Part shown: positions 52,083-61,171 of the stretch, in pieces
Layout of the letters: the number at the start of each line of letters is the position of its first letter
How positions within the stretch are numbered: the first letter of the stretch is position 1
Source: Tessaracoccus massiliensis
GTDB taxonomy: Bacteria; Actinomycetota; Actinomycetes; Propionibacteriales; Propionibacteriaceae
Length of the DNA: 64,000 nucleotides
Reading direction: 5' to 3'
Assembly: GCF_000826065.2 (NCBI RefSeq)
Contig: NZ_LN623542.1
Span: 652,715 to 716,714, forward strand
Notes under the pieces: model-generated
Database searches by the model: none
The model's input: only the letters and a program-made list of their open reading frames with translations
What the model was told of the DNA's origin: nothing
Program-made: the position numbers and the translations under genes

Positions 52083-53075
52083 TCAGCGGTTCTTGAGGAA
52101 CGCGATGAGAGCGTCGGAGGCTTGGTAGCGAGCTGGTGGCCGCTCATCGACGGCGGGAACGCGTTCCAGGGTTCGGCGTTTGAGTTCGAGGTCGGCGTGG
52201 AGGTAGATCTGCGTGGTCTGGATGTTCGAGTGCCCGAGCCAGAGCGCGATGCTCGCGGTGTCGATCCCGGCATGCAGCAGGCTCATTGCGCAGGTGTGCC
52301 GCAGCGTGTGCGGGGTGACGTTCTTCCCGGCCAGCGAAGAACACCGGCCGGCCGCGGCAGCGGTATGACGGGCGATGAGCTTGCCGACCGCAGCCCTGGT
52401 CAGCGGCGTCCCGGCGTGCGTCGGGAACAGTGGCCCGTCCGGTGTGGACGGAAGCTCGCTGAGCCAGGCGGTGAGGAGTTGGACGGTGTTCTTCTGGAGC
52501 GGGATCACGCGTTGCTTGCGGCCCTTGCCGATGCATTCGAGCTGGCTGTGCGGGCCGATCTGGATGCTGTCGATGTGCAGGCTGGTCAGCTCGCTGACGC
52601 GCAACCCGGTTTGGATGCCCAGGTGCAGCAGGAGCCGGTCTCGGCGCCCGAGCCAGGTCCGGGTGTCCGGGGCTGCGATGAGGGCTTCGGCCTCGGCAGC
52701 GGTCAGGAACGACACGAGGGTGGTCTTCGTGCGTTTCGCGGGGATCGCGAGGACTTGGCTGATCGTTGCGATCGCGTCGGGTGCCCGGTAGCTGGCGTAG
52801 CTGAAGAACGACCGCAGTGCGGCCCGGCGGGCGTTGCGGGTCGCGGCGGAGTTGCCGCGCTCGGTTTCCAGATGCTGGAGGAATCCGCCGATCAGGTCCG
52901 CGTCCAGATCGGCCAGGGTCAACGCTGATGGGGCGATCCCGGTGGCCTGCTGGGCGTAGGTCAGCAGGAGCCGGAACGTGTCGGCGTAGGCGGCTTTCGT
53001 GTGCGGGCTGGCGTTCAGGTGCCGGTCGAGCTTGTCGGTGAAGAACCGTTGCAGCAGCGGCGCGAGGTCACTCAT
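52083..53075 (-). CDS. RIT element tyrosine recombinase, third gene
   Basis: This 330-residue tyrosine recombinase has an N-terminal SAM-like core-binding domain (FFTDKLDRHLNASPHTKAAY). The catalytic residues are Arg in IQTGLRVSELTSL, His-x-x-Arg in HTLRHTCAMSLLHAG, His in WLGHSNIQTTQIYLH, and Tyr in QIY. It is the last gene of the trio, overlapping the second by 8 bp. It probably acts with the other two as a mixed complex. Confidence 0.9.
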   Translation of the reverse strand: MSDLAPLLQRFFTDKLDRHLNASPHTKAAYADTFRLLLTYAQQATGIAPSALTLADLDADLIGGFLQHLETERGNSAATRNARRAALRSFFSYASYRAPDAIATISQVLAIPAKRTKTTLVSFLTAAEAEALIAAPDTRTWLGRRDRLLLHLGIQTGLRVSELTSLHIDSIQIGPHSQLECIGKGRKQRVIPLQKNTVQLLTAWLSELPSTPDGPLFPTHAGTPLTRAAVGKLIARHTAAAAGRCSSLAGKNVTPHTLRHTCAMSLLHAGIDTASIALWLGHSNIQTTQIYLHADLELKRRTLERVPAVDERPPARYQASDALIAFLKNR

Positions 53076-54036
53076 CGCCGGCCCCGTTCGCTTGGATGCG
53101 TTCGGCGAGGGCCGCTGCCAGTTCCGGGGTGTTCGACAGATACCAGTAGGTCGCTTCCGGGCCGACGTGTCCGAGGAACGCCGACAGGACCGGCATCATC
53201 TGATCGACATCACCACCAACACGGATGTGCTCGATCAGGGTGGTCGTGGCGAACGTGTGCCGGAAGTCGTGCAACCTCGCCGCCGGTCCGGTCGGACCAC
53301 CGGCCAGCCCGGCTGCCTCGCGGATCTCGCGGAACGTGTTTCCCGCGGTCGAGCGGGCGATCCGGGTGCCGCGCCTGGCGACGAACACCGCTGTCGTGGC
53401 CGGGGTAGGGAACGTCCGATCCCGGAGCCGCTGGTATCGGCGGATCGCGTCCATCGTGGACTTGTGCAGCGGGACGAGCCTGGACTTGCCGAACTTCGTG
53501 TCGGTCACCTTGGCCCAGCCGCTGCCATCACTGGCGTCCTCGTCGGTGGTGATGTCGTCGTCGTTGAGGTTGCGGGCCTCGCTGATCCGCATCCCGGTCA
53601 CCGTCAGCAGCCCGAGCAGTGTTTGCCAGGACGCGGCCCGGACCTGCGGGGTCAGCCTCCCCGCCGCGGCGAGCAGCGTGTCGATCTGGTCGCTGGTGAA
53701 GATCAGCGGGCGAGGGCGATGAGCGCCGTAGGGGCGCCCGTCGAGGATCGGGACCTCGGTCGCGGGGTCGAACCAGGCGACGTGCTCGGCGAACTGGCGG
53801 ACGTAGTTCAACCGCTCCAGCACCGTGCCGCGAGAGAACTGCGCCGCCCACGCGGTCGCCAGGTCGCGACGGATCGTGGGCTCGCCGGCCTCTTCCATCC
53901 AGCCCACGAACCCGTCCAGCGCCTTGCCCGGCGCGGTCAGCTTGAACCCGAGTGCCCGCCGGGTCGCCAGGTAGTCGTCCAGGAGGTCGCGTAGGCCGTT
54001 CATCGTGACCACCTGCCCGATGCCGCTGCCGGCCAC
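53068..54036 (-). CDS. RIT element tyrosine recombinase, second gene
   Basis: This 322-residue tyrosine recombinase carries the N-terminal LLDDYLATRRALGFKLT and core-binding AQFSRGTVLERLNYVRQFAEH. Catalytic motifs are TVTGMRISEARNL, HDFRHTFATTTLIEH and FLGHVGPEATYWYLS with the Tyr. The start at 54036 lies 37 bp inside the first gene of the trio, and such overlaps are a RIT hallmark. Confidence 0.9.
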   Translation of the reverse strand: MAGSGIGQVVTMNGLRDLLDDYLATRRALGFKLTAPGKALDGFVGWMEEAGEPTIRRDLATAWAAQFSRGTVLERLNYVRQFAEHVAWFDPATEVPILDGRPYGAHRPRPLIFTSDQIDTLLAAAGRLTPQVRAASWQTLLGLLTVTGMRISEARNLNDDDITTDEDASDGSGWAKVTDTKFGKSRLVPLHKSTMDAIRRYQRLRDRTFPTPATTAVFVARRGTRIARSTAGNTFREIREAAGLAGGPTGPAARLHDFRHTFATTTLIEHIRVGGDVDQMMPVLSAFLGHVGPEATYWYLSNTPELAAALAERIQANGAGDE

Positions 54037-54938
54037 TCGGTGGCCAGTGCGCTCAGCCGGTTCTTGTCGACCTTGGTGTAGTTCGCGGTCGTGCGCAGGT
54101 GGGCGTGGCGTAGCAGCCCTTGAACCTCTTGCAGCGTCGCCCCGGAGGCGAGCATCCCGGTCGCGAACGTGTGCCGCAGCCGGTGCGGGCCGAACTTCTC
54201 CACCCCAGCCTTGACGCAGATCTGCCGGATCGTCCCGCAGACACCGTTCGCGGTCAGCGGCTGGACCGGGTCGATCACGGTCCAGAACACTTCCTCGCCA
54301 GCAGTCCGGCCGCCGCGGCCGTGGAGCACGTAGTCCTCCAACGCCTGCCCCACATCCTCGGACAGCGGCAACTCGTCAACCCTGTCGCCCTTCCCACAGA
54401 CGCGCAGGGTTCCGGTGCGCCAGCCGATGTCGTCCAACCGCAGGCCGGCGATCTCGCAGGCCCGCAGGCCCAGACCGGACAACAGCAGCAGGATCGCCCG
54501 GTCGCGCATCCCCTTCGCCGACCGCAGATCGAGAGTGCCGAACAACGCCTCGATCGTCCCGGCCGGGACCGGGTCAGGGATCGACGAGAGCCGCCATGCC
54601 GCCGCGTGAGGCACGACCCCGGAGAAGTCCTGCCCGGTCCGCCCTGACCGGTGGCAGAACTGCAGGAACGAGCGCAGCATCACCAGCTGCTTGCTCAGGG
54701 TCGATGCCTTCAGCCCGCGTGCCGCTTCCAGGTTCACCCACTGCGTCAGCATCGCCGCGGTCAGCGTCTTCAGCGACTGATCGACCGGCGCGGGAAGCCA
54801 CTCCACGAACCCCGCGACGCGGGCGGTGTAGGCAGCAGCGGTGCCCTCTTGCGTGGACCGCTCCCGCAGCAGCCACGCTTCGAACTCATCCAGCACGTCC
54901 CGCGTGTCGGCGCGGCGCTGATCACGATGAATCACCAT
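54000..54938 (-). CDS. RIT element tyrosine recombinase, first gene
   Basis: This 312-residue tyrosine recombinase starts MVIHRDQRRADTRDVLDEFE. The core-binding part is TAAAYTARVAGFVEWLP. Catalytic motifs are LGLRACEIAGLRLDD, HRLRHTFATGMLASG and LLRHAHLRTTANYTKV. It is the first gene read from the 54940 side. The upstream gap 54939-55063 holds the inner inverted repeat and probably the promoter. Confidence 0.9.
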   Translation of the reverse strand: MVIHRDQRRADTRDVLDEFEAWLLRERSTQEGTAAAYTARVAGFVEWLPAPVDQSLKTLTAAMLTQWVNLEAARGLKASTLSKQLVMLRSFLQFCHRSGRTGQDFSGVVPHAAAWRLSSIPDPVPAGTIEALFGTLDLRSAKGMRDRAILLLLSGLGLRACEIAGLRLDDIGWRTGTLRVCGKGDRVDELPLSEDVGQALEDYVLHGRGGRTAGEEVFWTVIDPVQPLTANGVCGTIRQICVKAGVEKFGPHRLRHTFATGMLASGATLQEVQGLLRHAHLRTTANYTKVDKNRLSALATEWPAAASGRWSR

Positions 54939-55076
54939 CTTGGTCCTCCTGACCCGAAGCCAGGCGATCCCAGCGATCGCCTGGTCAGATCAAGCGAACC
55001 CCGACTCGGACGCTCATCGTTATGTTGACCGGATCAGGGCCCAACCCGCGCTGGAGCACGCTCCCCAGGACGCCGG

Positions 55077-56381
55077 TCAACATAACCCCGAGGTCGACAT
55101 ACCATCGCTTATGCGGAATTCCGCATAAGCGATGTAGTTGGTGAGGTTCCTGAACCCCAGGGCAGAACCGCGGAGGTGTTCGAGGCGGCCATTCAGCGCT
55201 TCGGTAGGGCCATTCGACGTTCCGGGTCGGTCGAAGTAGGCCAGCACGTCGGTAGCGCGTTTCTTCAGGGTGCGTCCGAGGGTGATGACCTCACGTAGGA
55301 CGTCGGGGACCCCGCTGCTGATGCTGGCGATGAGTGCCTCCATGCGGGCGCGGCCGTTGGCTCGGTCGGGGTCGCGGCAGGCGGTGACCAGCTGCTGGTA
55401 GACGCCGTAGGTGGCCTCCAGTTGCACGTGGCCGTCGCCGGTGAACAATGCGTCGAGGCGGGCTTGTTGTCGGGGGGTGAGCAGGTCGGCTCCGGTGTGG
55501 AGGGTGCGCCGCGCCCGGTACAGCGGATCCTGAGCGCGGCCTCGGTGGCCGTGGAGTTCTTGCTGGATCCGGCGCCGGCACTGGTCGAGGGCGTCACCGG
55601 CGAGCCTCACCACATGGAACGGATCCATGACCGCGGTGGCCTCAGGCAACTCTTCAGTGGTGGCGGTCTTGAAGCCGGTGAACCCATCCATGGCCACGAC
55701 CTCTACGCCGGCCCGCCACGCTTCGGGTCGGGCAGCGAGCCATGTCTTGAACGTGCTCTTGGAGCGGCCCTCGACCATGTCCAGCAGGCGTGCCGGGCCG
55801 GTGCCATCCCTTATCGGGGTGAGGTCGATGATCACAGTGACGTACTTGTCGCCGTGACGGGTGTGCCGCCACACGTGCTCGTCGACGCCGAGCACATGGA
55901 CGCCGTCGAAACGCCGCGGATCGTTGATCAACACCCGCTTTCCCTCGGCCAGGACGGCGTCGTTGGCGGTGTTCCACGACACTGCCAGCCCTTCGGCGAT
56001 CCGGGCTACGGTCAGATGCGCGACCACGAGCCCCTCCAACGCCCACCGCAACGCCCGTCGGGACAACTTCACCCGCGGCTCGGCGGCTCTGCTCATGTCC
56101 TGACGCCACACATGCCCGCACTCGCCGCAGCGGTAGCGACGCACGGTGACGAGCAAGATGGTGGGTCGCCAGCCGAACGGCTCGTGCGCCAGACGACGCA
56201 CCACGGTGCCACGTGGCGTTCCCTCGCAGCCGCACCGCCGGCACCACTGGTCCGGCTCAACGACCCGGCAAGCCAACACAGCACGCTTCGGCTCGATCTG
56301 TTGGCCCACAACCTCCAAGCCGAGCTCGTCGAGGCGGGTGACCGTGGTCAGGTTGGGGCGCGTGAAGGTAGCGTGAGGCAC
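55077..56381 (-). pseudogene. ISL3-family transposase, C-terminus replaced by RIT insertion
   Basis: The GTG start and body match the intact transposase at 694-2001 throughout (CRRCGCEGTPRG and CGECGHVW zinc pairs, MDGFTGFK, MDPFHVVRLAG, RPGTSNGPTEALNGRLEHL). After NYIA the reading enters foreign sequence (YAEFRISDG) at the RIT junction. The true last codons, RSLLETGGFRP, are stranded at 51943-51985 on the other side of the RIT. All catalytic residues remain, so the loss is of about 20 C-terminal residues. Confidence 0.85.
55103..55134. repeat. Perfect 32-bp palindrome at RIT right junction
   Basis: CATCGCTTATGCGG is followed by AATT and its exact complement CCGCATAAGCGATG. The central 20 bases (TTATGCGGAATTCCGCATAA) belong to neither the RIT repeat nor the ISL3 sequence. 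This is a possible recombination footprint or carried-over target sequence. Confidence 0.9.
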
Positions 56382-56559
56382 GTCGAGGTCTTCCGGATGG
56401 TGAGTGTGAGAACTACCATCGTCGGAAGGCCTCGACCCTCATCCGCGGACCGACGCGCCGCCGTGATCACCCCGCCTCTACACCCTCAACTGTGATGAGC
56501 CGGATTCTGCAGAAGATCGACATCTCCACCAACTACAAGAAGAAGAGGGTCCGCTGAAG

Positions 56560-56936
56560 GTTTGGTTGAACTGCCTGTTGACGAGATCGTCATGGACAGG
56601 CTCACCAGCACTCTTGTACCGGGACTTGCGTTTCACAATGGTCGATTGGATGCCGGCGACCCGGCACAGCCGCCACACGCGCCGTTCCGAGAGTGTGTAC
56701 CCGAGCTCGGTGATGTCGTCGGCCAGTACCCGGTAGCCGCCTTCTGGATCGTCACCGTGGAGCTGGTGCAGCACCGAGATGAGCTCTTGCTCTTCGGCCT
56801 CACGGGCGGAGACAGGCTGTTTGAGCCATTTGTAGTAGCCCTGTGTGGAGAATCCCAAGACCCGGCACGCGACCGCGACCGGCACCCTCACTGGGGCACC
56901 AACGGCGGCCATCTCCTTGACGAGCGGGTAGATCAT
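56560..56936 (-). pseudogene. IS3-family OrfB, N-terminal part only
   Basis: MIYPLVKEMAAVGAPVRVPV, then GFSTQGYYKWLKQPVS and the HTH_21 motif DDPEGGYRVLADDITELGY mark the start of an IS3 OrfB. It stops at VHDDLVNRQF, just before the rve integrase core, at the internal deletion. A CCCCCAAAATGA stretch at its start is a plausible -1 slippage site shared with orfA. Confidence 0.8.
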
Positions 56937-57235
56937 TTTGGGGGTGTGATGTGAGCCTGCGACAGATACGCCGCCGCGCGGCGCAGCACCTCGTTTTCCA
57001 TCTCCAACTCACGGATCCGGCGTAACGCCTAGGCCATGTCCTTGCGCTGCTCAGGATCGGTGGTCGGGGTCATCCCGTGGGACTGGAAGCGAGCGTCGCG
57101 GACCCAGGCTTGGAGGGTAGTTTTGGCCATCCCCATGTCCTTGGCGACCTGCTTCTGCGGGATGCCTGAGGCGACAAGCGCGACCGCGTCGCGCTTGAAC
57201 TCGTCGGTGTAAGCGATCTTCGGCATGGATGCCAT
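56936..57235 (-). pseudogene. IS3-family OrfA with premature stop
   Basis: MASMPKIAYTDEFKRDAVAL and a HTH_Tnp_1 domain (PQKQVAKDMGMAKTTLQAWV) are followed by an in-frame TAG at 57029-57031. The usual sequence continues after it: ALRRIRELEMENEVLRRAAA and YLSQAHITPPK. The stop therefore truncates the protein before its coiled coil and kills the orfA-orfB fusion. Confidence 0.8.
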
Positions 57236-57573
57236 CCTTTCAGCACGACCCTTTCGAGGGAGGCATGCGGTCTTGGAGTCAACCAAACCTTCGGCAGTCC
57301 CCTTCGAGCGATTCTTCGGGCTCGGTCAGGGGGCCGAGTAAGCATGGGGACTCGGGGTGAATCGAATCGAACTTCAGCACGAGGGTACGCATTACTACCA
57401 TGCTCGCCGCGGCGAACCCGCCCAGTCAGCCCGCCCCACTCTCTCGTCTACGCTGGGGCAGCGAACTGGCGAAGCCCTGAGCTATAAACGCAAGGGACGC
57501 CGGGAACGCCACGGCGTTTGGAGTGTCGTTGTGTCGTGGAATCGAATGGGCTTAGCGCTAGCCGCGAGGGGAA

Positions 57574-58124
57574 ATGGTCGTGAAGGTGTACAACAGGGCA
57601 TTCAATGATCTCGTCCACCGACGTCCCGTTCTCGCCTTCTTCGTGCTCGCGTACCTCGGATCCTGGCTTGGATGGTCGCCGTGGTGGCTCTCCGAGAGCG
57701 GCATCGGTGTCCTTCCGTTGCGACTGCCGTTCGAGGCCATTGCCATCGTCAACCAGGTGGGTCTGTTCGCAGGCCCCTTCGCGGCGGCGCTCCTGGGCTC
57801 GGAGTGGTCCACACCCTGTGGCACGCCCCTCTGTTCCTCACGCAGGAGTGGGACACTGCGCGTTCGGATGTGGGCCAGCTCGCCGCCTATCTGCTGCTGG
57901 TCGTGGCGCTTTCGATCGTGCTCTCCTGGGTTTTCAACACCTCCGAGGGCAGTTCGGCCCCAGCGATACTCGCCCACAACTCTCTCAACTGGGGATTGCT
58001 GTTCGCTGGAAACATGCTCGGCGATCCGGTCGACAACACGTGGCCCGCAGCCCTGACGATGGCGGCACTCGCGGCCGTGACACTAGGTCTCACACGCGGG
58101 CGGCTCGGCCACGTTACCGCCTGA
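57574..58124 (+). pseudogene. CPBP intramembrane protease, internally deleted
   Basis: The start VHRRPVLAFFVLAYLGSWLGW and FEAIAIVNQVGLFAGPFAAAL come from the N-terminal membrane part. After about 57795 the frame shifts and continues as HTLWHAPLFLT, LSWVFNTSEGSSAPAILAHNSLNW. The middle of about 60 residues, including the EExxxR catalytic motif, is absent. A deletion with frameshift has inactivated this CAAX-protease-like protein. Bases 57294-57573 contain nothing recognisable. Confidence 0.75.
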
Positions 58125-58209
58125 ACTGTGGTGAGACCGCCGCGGGAGAAGGTGTCCCGCGGCATCGTGCAACATCGTCGATGAAGCGCGTCGCGCTGTC
58201 CTTATTTGA

Positions 58210-58223
58210 ACTGACCGGTCAGT
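58210..58223. promoter_or_regulatory. Palindromic operator before the YhgE/Pip operon
   Basis: ACTGACCGGTCAGT is a perfect 14-bp palindrome 18 bp before the first start codon of an operon that ends with a TetR gene. It is likely the TetR autoregulatory site. Confidence 0.7.
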
Positions 58224-58241
58224 ACGAGTTACGCTCGTTGT

Positions 58242-58910
58242 GTGCTTGTCACTGATTCCTTGTCCTTCGATGGACGCCACGTGACCCTTGTGCCCGCTAC
58301 GACCGTTGAGGTGCGCCGCGGAGAACTGCTCGTCGTCCAAGGCGAGACCCAGGAGGCGCGCACCGCGCTCTCGCTGATGCTGTCGGGGCGCATGAAGCCG
58401 AACTCGGGCCGGATCAGCTGGCAGGGCAGAGACCGCATCCGCGACATCCGTCAGGCCAGCGCCCTGCTGGATTCGCCGGGAGTCAATGACCCAGAGCCGT
58501 ACCTCAAGGTCAAGGACCTGGTGAAGGAGGACCTGGCGCTCATCCCCACCTTCACGTGGAACCGGGTCCTGCCGATGCGTTGGCTGGAGTCCTACCATCA
58601 GGAGGGCATCGCGGACCTCTGGATCGACCAGCTGAGCCCCACCGATCGTCTCGACCTGCTGGTCAACCTCGCACTGGCCGACCCGGACGTCCACCTGGTC
58701 GTCTGCGACTCCCCCGAACGCCATGGTGCCACCGACGAGGATTGGCTGCGGCGCTTGGCCCAGATCGTTGTCGACCACGAGCGCGATGTCGCGGTGGTCG
58801 CTGTCGTGTCGGTCATCCCCGCAGTGTGGGACGGGCCCTCTGCCGTGATCGGCAACGCGCAAGCCGAGAAGGCCCAGAAGAACGAGAAGGCTCAGGAGGC
58901 CCAGTCATGA
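58242..58910 (+). CDS. Degenerate ABC ATPase-like protein
   Basis: The 222 residues have an ABC-ATPase shape (VEVRRGELLVVQGETQEARTA, RMKPNSGRISWQG, DVHLVVCDSPE). However, the Walker A lacks its GxGK(S/T): GETQEARTA stands in that place. No LSGGQ is seen, and the Walker B is weak. ATP hydrolysis is unlikely. The tail is charged (EKAQKNEKAQEAQ). It is coupled (ATGA) to the YhgE/Pip membrane protein and probably acts as its cytoplasmic partner. It starts at GTG 58242. Confidence 0.75.
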   Translation: MLVTDSLSFDGRHVTLVPATTVEVRRGELLVVQGETQEARTALSLMLSGRMKPNSGRISWQGRDRIRDIRQASALLDSPGVNDPEPYLKVKDLVKEDLALIPTFTWNRVLPMRWLESYHQEGIADLWIDQLSPTDRLDLLVNLALADPDVHLVVCDSPERHGATDEDWLRRLAQIVVDHERDVAVVAVVSVIPAVWDGPSAVIGNAQAEKAQKNEKAQEAQS

Positions 58911-61171
58911 CCGCCCTCCAGCTCGCGATGTCCGAACTCAAGCGGATGACCGCCGGTTTGTTGCCGAAGATCGCGATCATCGCCCTCACCATCGTTCCGC
59001 TGTGCTACGGCGCGACCTACCTCTACGCCAACTGGGATCCACAGTCACACATCTCAAACCTGACTGCCGCGCTGGTCGTCGAGGACCGCGGTGCCGCCGA
59101 CCAGGAGGGCAATCAGCAGCAGCTCGGCCAAGAGGTGGCGAAGTCGCTGCACGAGAGTCACTCCTTCACGTGGAGGGACGTCAGCTCGGTCGAGGAGGCG
59201 CAGCAGGGCGTTGAGGCTGGAACCTATTCCTTCGCTCTGGTGATCCCCGAGAACTTCTCCGCTGATCTGCTTTCAAGCGGGAACGTCCGGCCTGATGACG
59301 AGAACGGGCCGGCAGTCCCCGGGCTTCTCGAAGTCATCACCAATGACGCGAACAACTACATGATCAACACTTTCGTGGACAAGCTCCTCACCGAGGTGCA
59401 TGATTCGGTCGCCCGTCAGATCGGTACCACCGCTGCGGACAAATTCCTGACCAGTTTCGGGGTCATCCACACCAACATGGTCAAGGCGACCGATGGGGCC
59501 GACCAGTTGCACGACGGGTCGACGAAGCTGAGGAACGGCACCGGCCAGCTCGCCGCCGGCACGAAGCAGCTCGCCGATGGAAGCACCACACTGCACGAGG
59601 CCACCACCCAGCTCAACACCGGTGCCAGTGGCCTGTCCAAGGGGGCGAGCACGCTGTCGAGCGGCGCGTCCGCCCTGGACGAGGGCGTGGCGGAGCTGCA
59701 GGCCGGGCAGAAGAATCTGCGCGACGGGGCCACCGCCTTGCACACAGGCACGTCGGCACTCAACAGCGGCCTGGCCACCATGGACGACAAGACCAGCACC
59801 ATGGTCGCCGATACCGAGAAACTGGCCGACGGAGCACAAAAGGTTGCCGACGGAAATGAGCAGTTGAACCAGAAGGTCCAGACGGCTATCACCACGGCAC
59901 GGGACCTCCACACCGGTGCCCGCGAGGTCGTGGTGGAGAGCACCGACAAGCTGGTCACCGATGGCATCCTCACCCGAGAGCAGGCCGACGCGATCGTCAA
60001 GGACTACGACGCTCGTCAGAACGACCAGGCCCATCAAGACATCATCGAGAAGCTCGACGAAGCTTCCGCCTCGATGCAGGCTCTCGCGGATGGTTCGAAA
60101 CAGGTCGCGGACGGCAATCGCCAGCTCGCCAACTCCATGCCTGAGCTCCGCAAGGGCATCACCGGCGCCCACGACGGCGCGACCAAGCTCAACGCTGGGG
60201 CTGCCCAACTGGAGGACGGACTCGACACCTCCGTCGCGGGGGTCGGCAAGCTCAAGGCGGGGTCGTCGAAACTTGCCACCGGCGCGAAGGAGCTCAGCGA
60301 TGGGGCCAGCGCGCTCGCTTCCGGGGCGTCCAAGATCGACGCTGGCGCCGCCGCGCTCGAGGAGGGGGCCGGGGACCTCGACAACGGCGCCAGGGAGCTC
60401 GAGGCCGGTGCGAAGAAGCTCGACGACGGCACCGGCGACCTCGCCACCGCGCTGCGGGACGGGGCCGACAAGGTCCCACACCTCACCGATGCCAAGAAGG
60501 ACAACGTCTCTCAGGTGATCGGCGACCCGGTGCGGATCCAGAAGATCCAGCAGACCCAGGCCGGCAGTTACGGTGCGGGACTGGCGCCCTTCTTCCTCAG
60601 CTTGGCGCTGTGGGTGGGCGTGTTCATGCTGGTCCAAGCACTGCGCCCAATCGCCCGTCGGGCGCTGGCATCGAATGCACGATCCTGGCGCATCGCACTG
60701 GGTGGCTGGATCCCCTTCTGGTTGATCTCGATGGCCCAAGCGACGATCCTGCTGCTGGTGGTGCATTTCGTGCTCGGCCTGCACCCGGCCAACCTGCCGC
60801 TGACCTGGGCCTTCATGCTGTTGGCGACAATGGCTTTCTCCGCGATCATCCAGGGCACCGTGGCGCTTTTCGGGACGCCGGGCAAGTTCATCATCCTGAT
60901 CCTGCTCGTGCTTCAGCTCACCGCCGCGGGCGGGACCTTGCCTTGGCAGCTGACCCCCCAACCACTGCACATCGTCCACGACGTGCTGCCGATGTCGCAT
61001 GTTGTGGAGGGGCTGCGCCGGTTGATCTACGGCTCAGACATAGGAGCAGTGGCCAGCAACGCGTGGATGCTCGTCGGCTACACCGCGCTCGGTTTGGTGC
61101 TGTCGATTCTGGCCGCCCACAAGCACAAGACCTGGACGCTGAAGGTCCTCGACCCGGAGATCGCAATCTGA
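58907..61171 (+). CDS. YhgE/Pip-family membrane protein (ABC-2-like)
   Basis: The 754 residues have one N-terminal membrane helix (LLPKIAIIALTIVPLCYGATY). A large extracytoplasmic domain follows, with many repeats of the type L-x-x-G-A/S-x-x-L (residues about 190-540: GTKQLADGSTTLHEA, GASGLSKGASTLSSG). Five or six C-terminal helices are of the ABC-2 permease type. Relatives include phage infection protein (Pip) and ESX/type VII-linked YhgE. Coupled genes are the ABC-like partner upstream and TetR downstream. The repeat region should form a long coiled rod. Confidence 0.9.
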   Translation: MTALQLAMSELKRMTAGLLPKIAIIALTIVPLCYGATYLYANWDPQSHISNLTAALVVEDRGAADQEGNQQQLGQEVAKSLHESHSFTWRDVSSVEEAQQGVEAGTYSFALVIPENFSADLLSSGNVRPDDENGPAVPGLLEVITNDANNYMINTFVDKLLTEVHDSVARQIGTTAADKFLTSFGVIHTNMVKATDGADQLHDGSTKLRNGTGQLAAGTKQLADGSTTLHEATTQLNTGASGLSKGASTLSSGASALDEGVAELQAGQKNLRDGATALHTGTSALNSGLATMDDKTSTMVADTEKLADGAQKVADGNEQLNQKVQTAITTARDLHTGAREVVVESTDKLVTDGILTREQADAIVKDYDARQNDQAHQDIIEKLDEASASMQALADGSKQVADGNRQLANSMPELRKGITGAHDGATKLNAGAAQLEDGLDTSVAGVGKLKAGSSKLATGAKELSDGASALASGASKIDAGAAALEEGAGDLDNGARELEAGAKKLDDGTGDLATALRDGADKVPHLTDAKKDNVSQVIGDPVRIQKIQQTQAGSYGAGLAPFFLSLALWVGVFMLVQALRPIARRALASNARSWRIALGGWIPFWLISMAQATILLLVVHFVLGLHPANLPLTWAFMLLATMAFSAIIQGTVALFGTPGKFIILILLVLQLTAAGGTLPWQLTPQPLHIVHDVLPMSHVVEGLRRLIYGSDIGAVASNAWMLVGYTALGLVLSILAAHKHKTWTLKVLDPEIAI

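Larger units (their letters stand above)
51983..55108. mobile_element. Recombinase-in-trio (RIT) element
   Basis: Three overlapping tyrosine recombinase genes on one strand are bounded by 45-bp terminal inverted repeats (51983-52027 and 55064-55108; 43 of 45 positions match), starting GCGATGGTATGTCGACC. Each end also has an inner inverted copy of GGTCAACATAAC (52061 and 55019). This is the published architecture of RIT elements. It is inserted in the 3' part of an ISL3 transposase gene. The three genes are intact. Confidence 0.9.
51919..56501. mobile_element. ISL3-family element split by a RIT element
   Basis: The terminal repeats GGCTCTTCACAATGCAGGGTG (51919 on) and the complement of 56478-56501 match the ends of the intact copy at 688-2122 and pair at about 20 of 24 positions. 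The body is interrupted at 51983-55108 by a RIT element. No 8-bp duplication is seen (TGTTTGAT left, GGATTCTG right), so one flank has been rearranged since insertion. Confidence 0.85.
56546..57293. mobile_element. IS3-family deletion derivative
   Basis: Both ends retain the terminal repeat GAAGGTTTGGTTGA (about 56551 forward, about 57278-57291 as complement). Only orfA and the first third of orfB lie between, so about 200 codons including the catalytic DDE domain are missing. The left repeat is joined directly to orfB codon NRQF. It is non-autonomous but could be moved in trans. Confidence 0.75.

Noticed and set aside
59273-61000. A 575-codon minus-strand open frame opposite YhgE/Pip
   Set aside because: Mirrors the repetitive coiled region of YhgE; periodicity is inherited from that gene.
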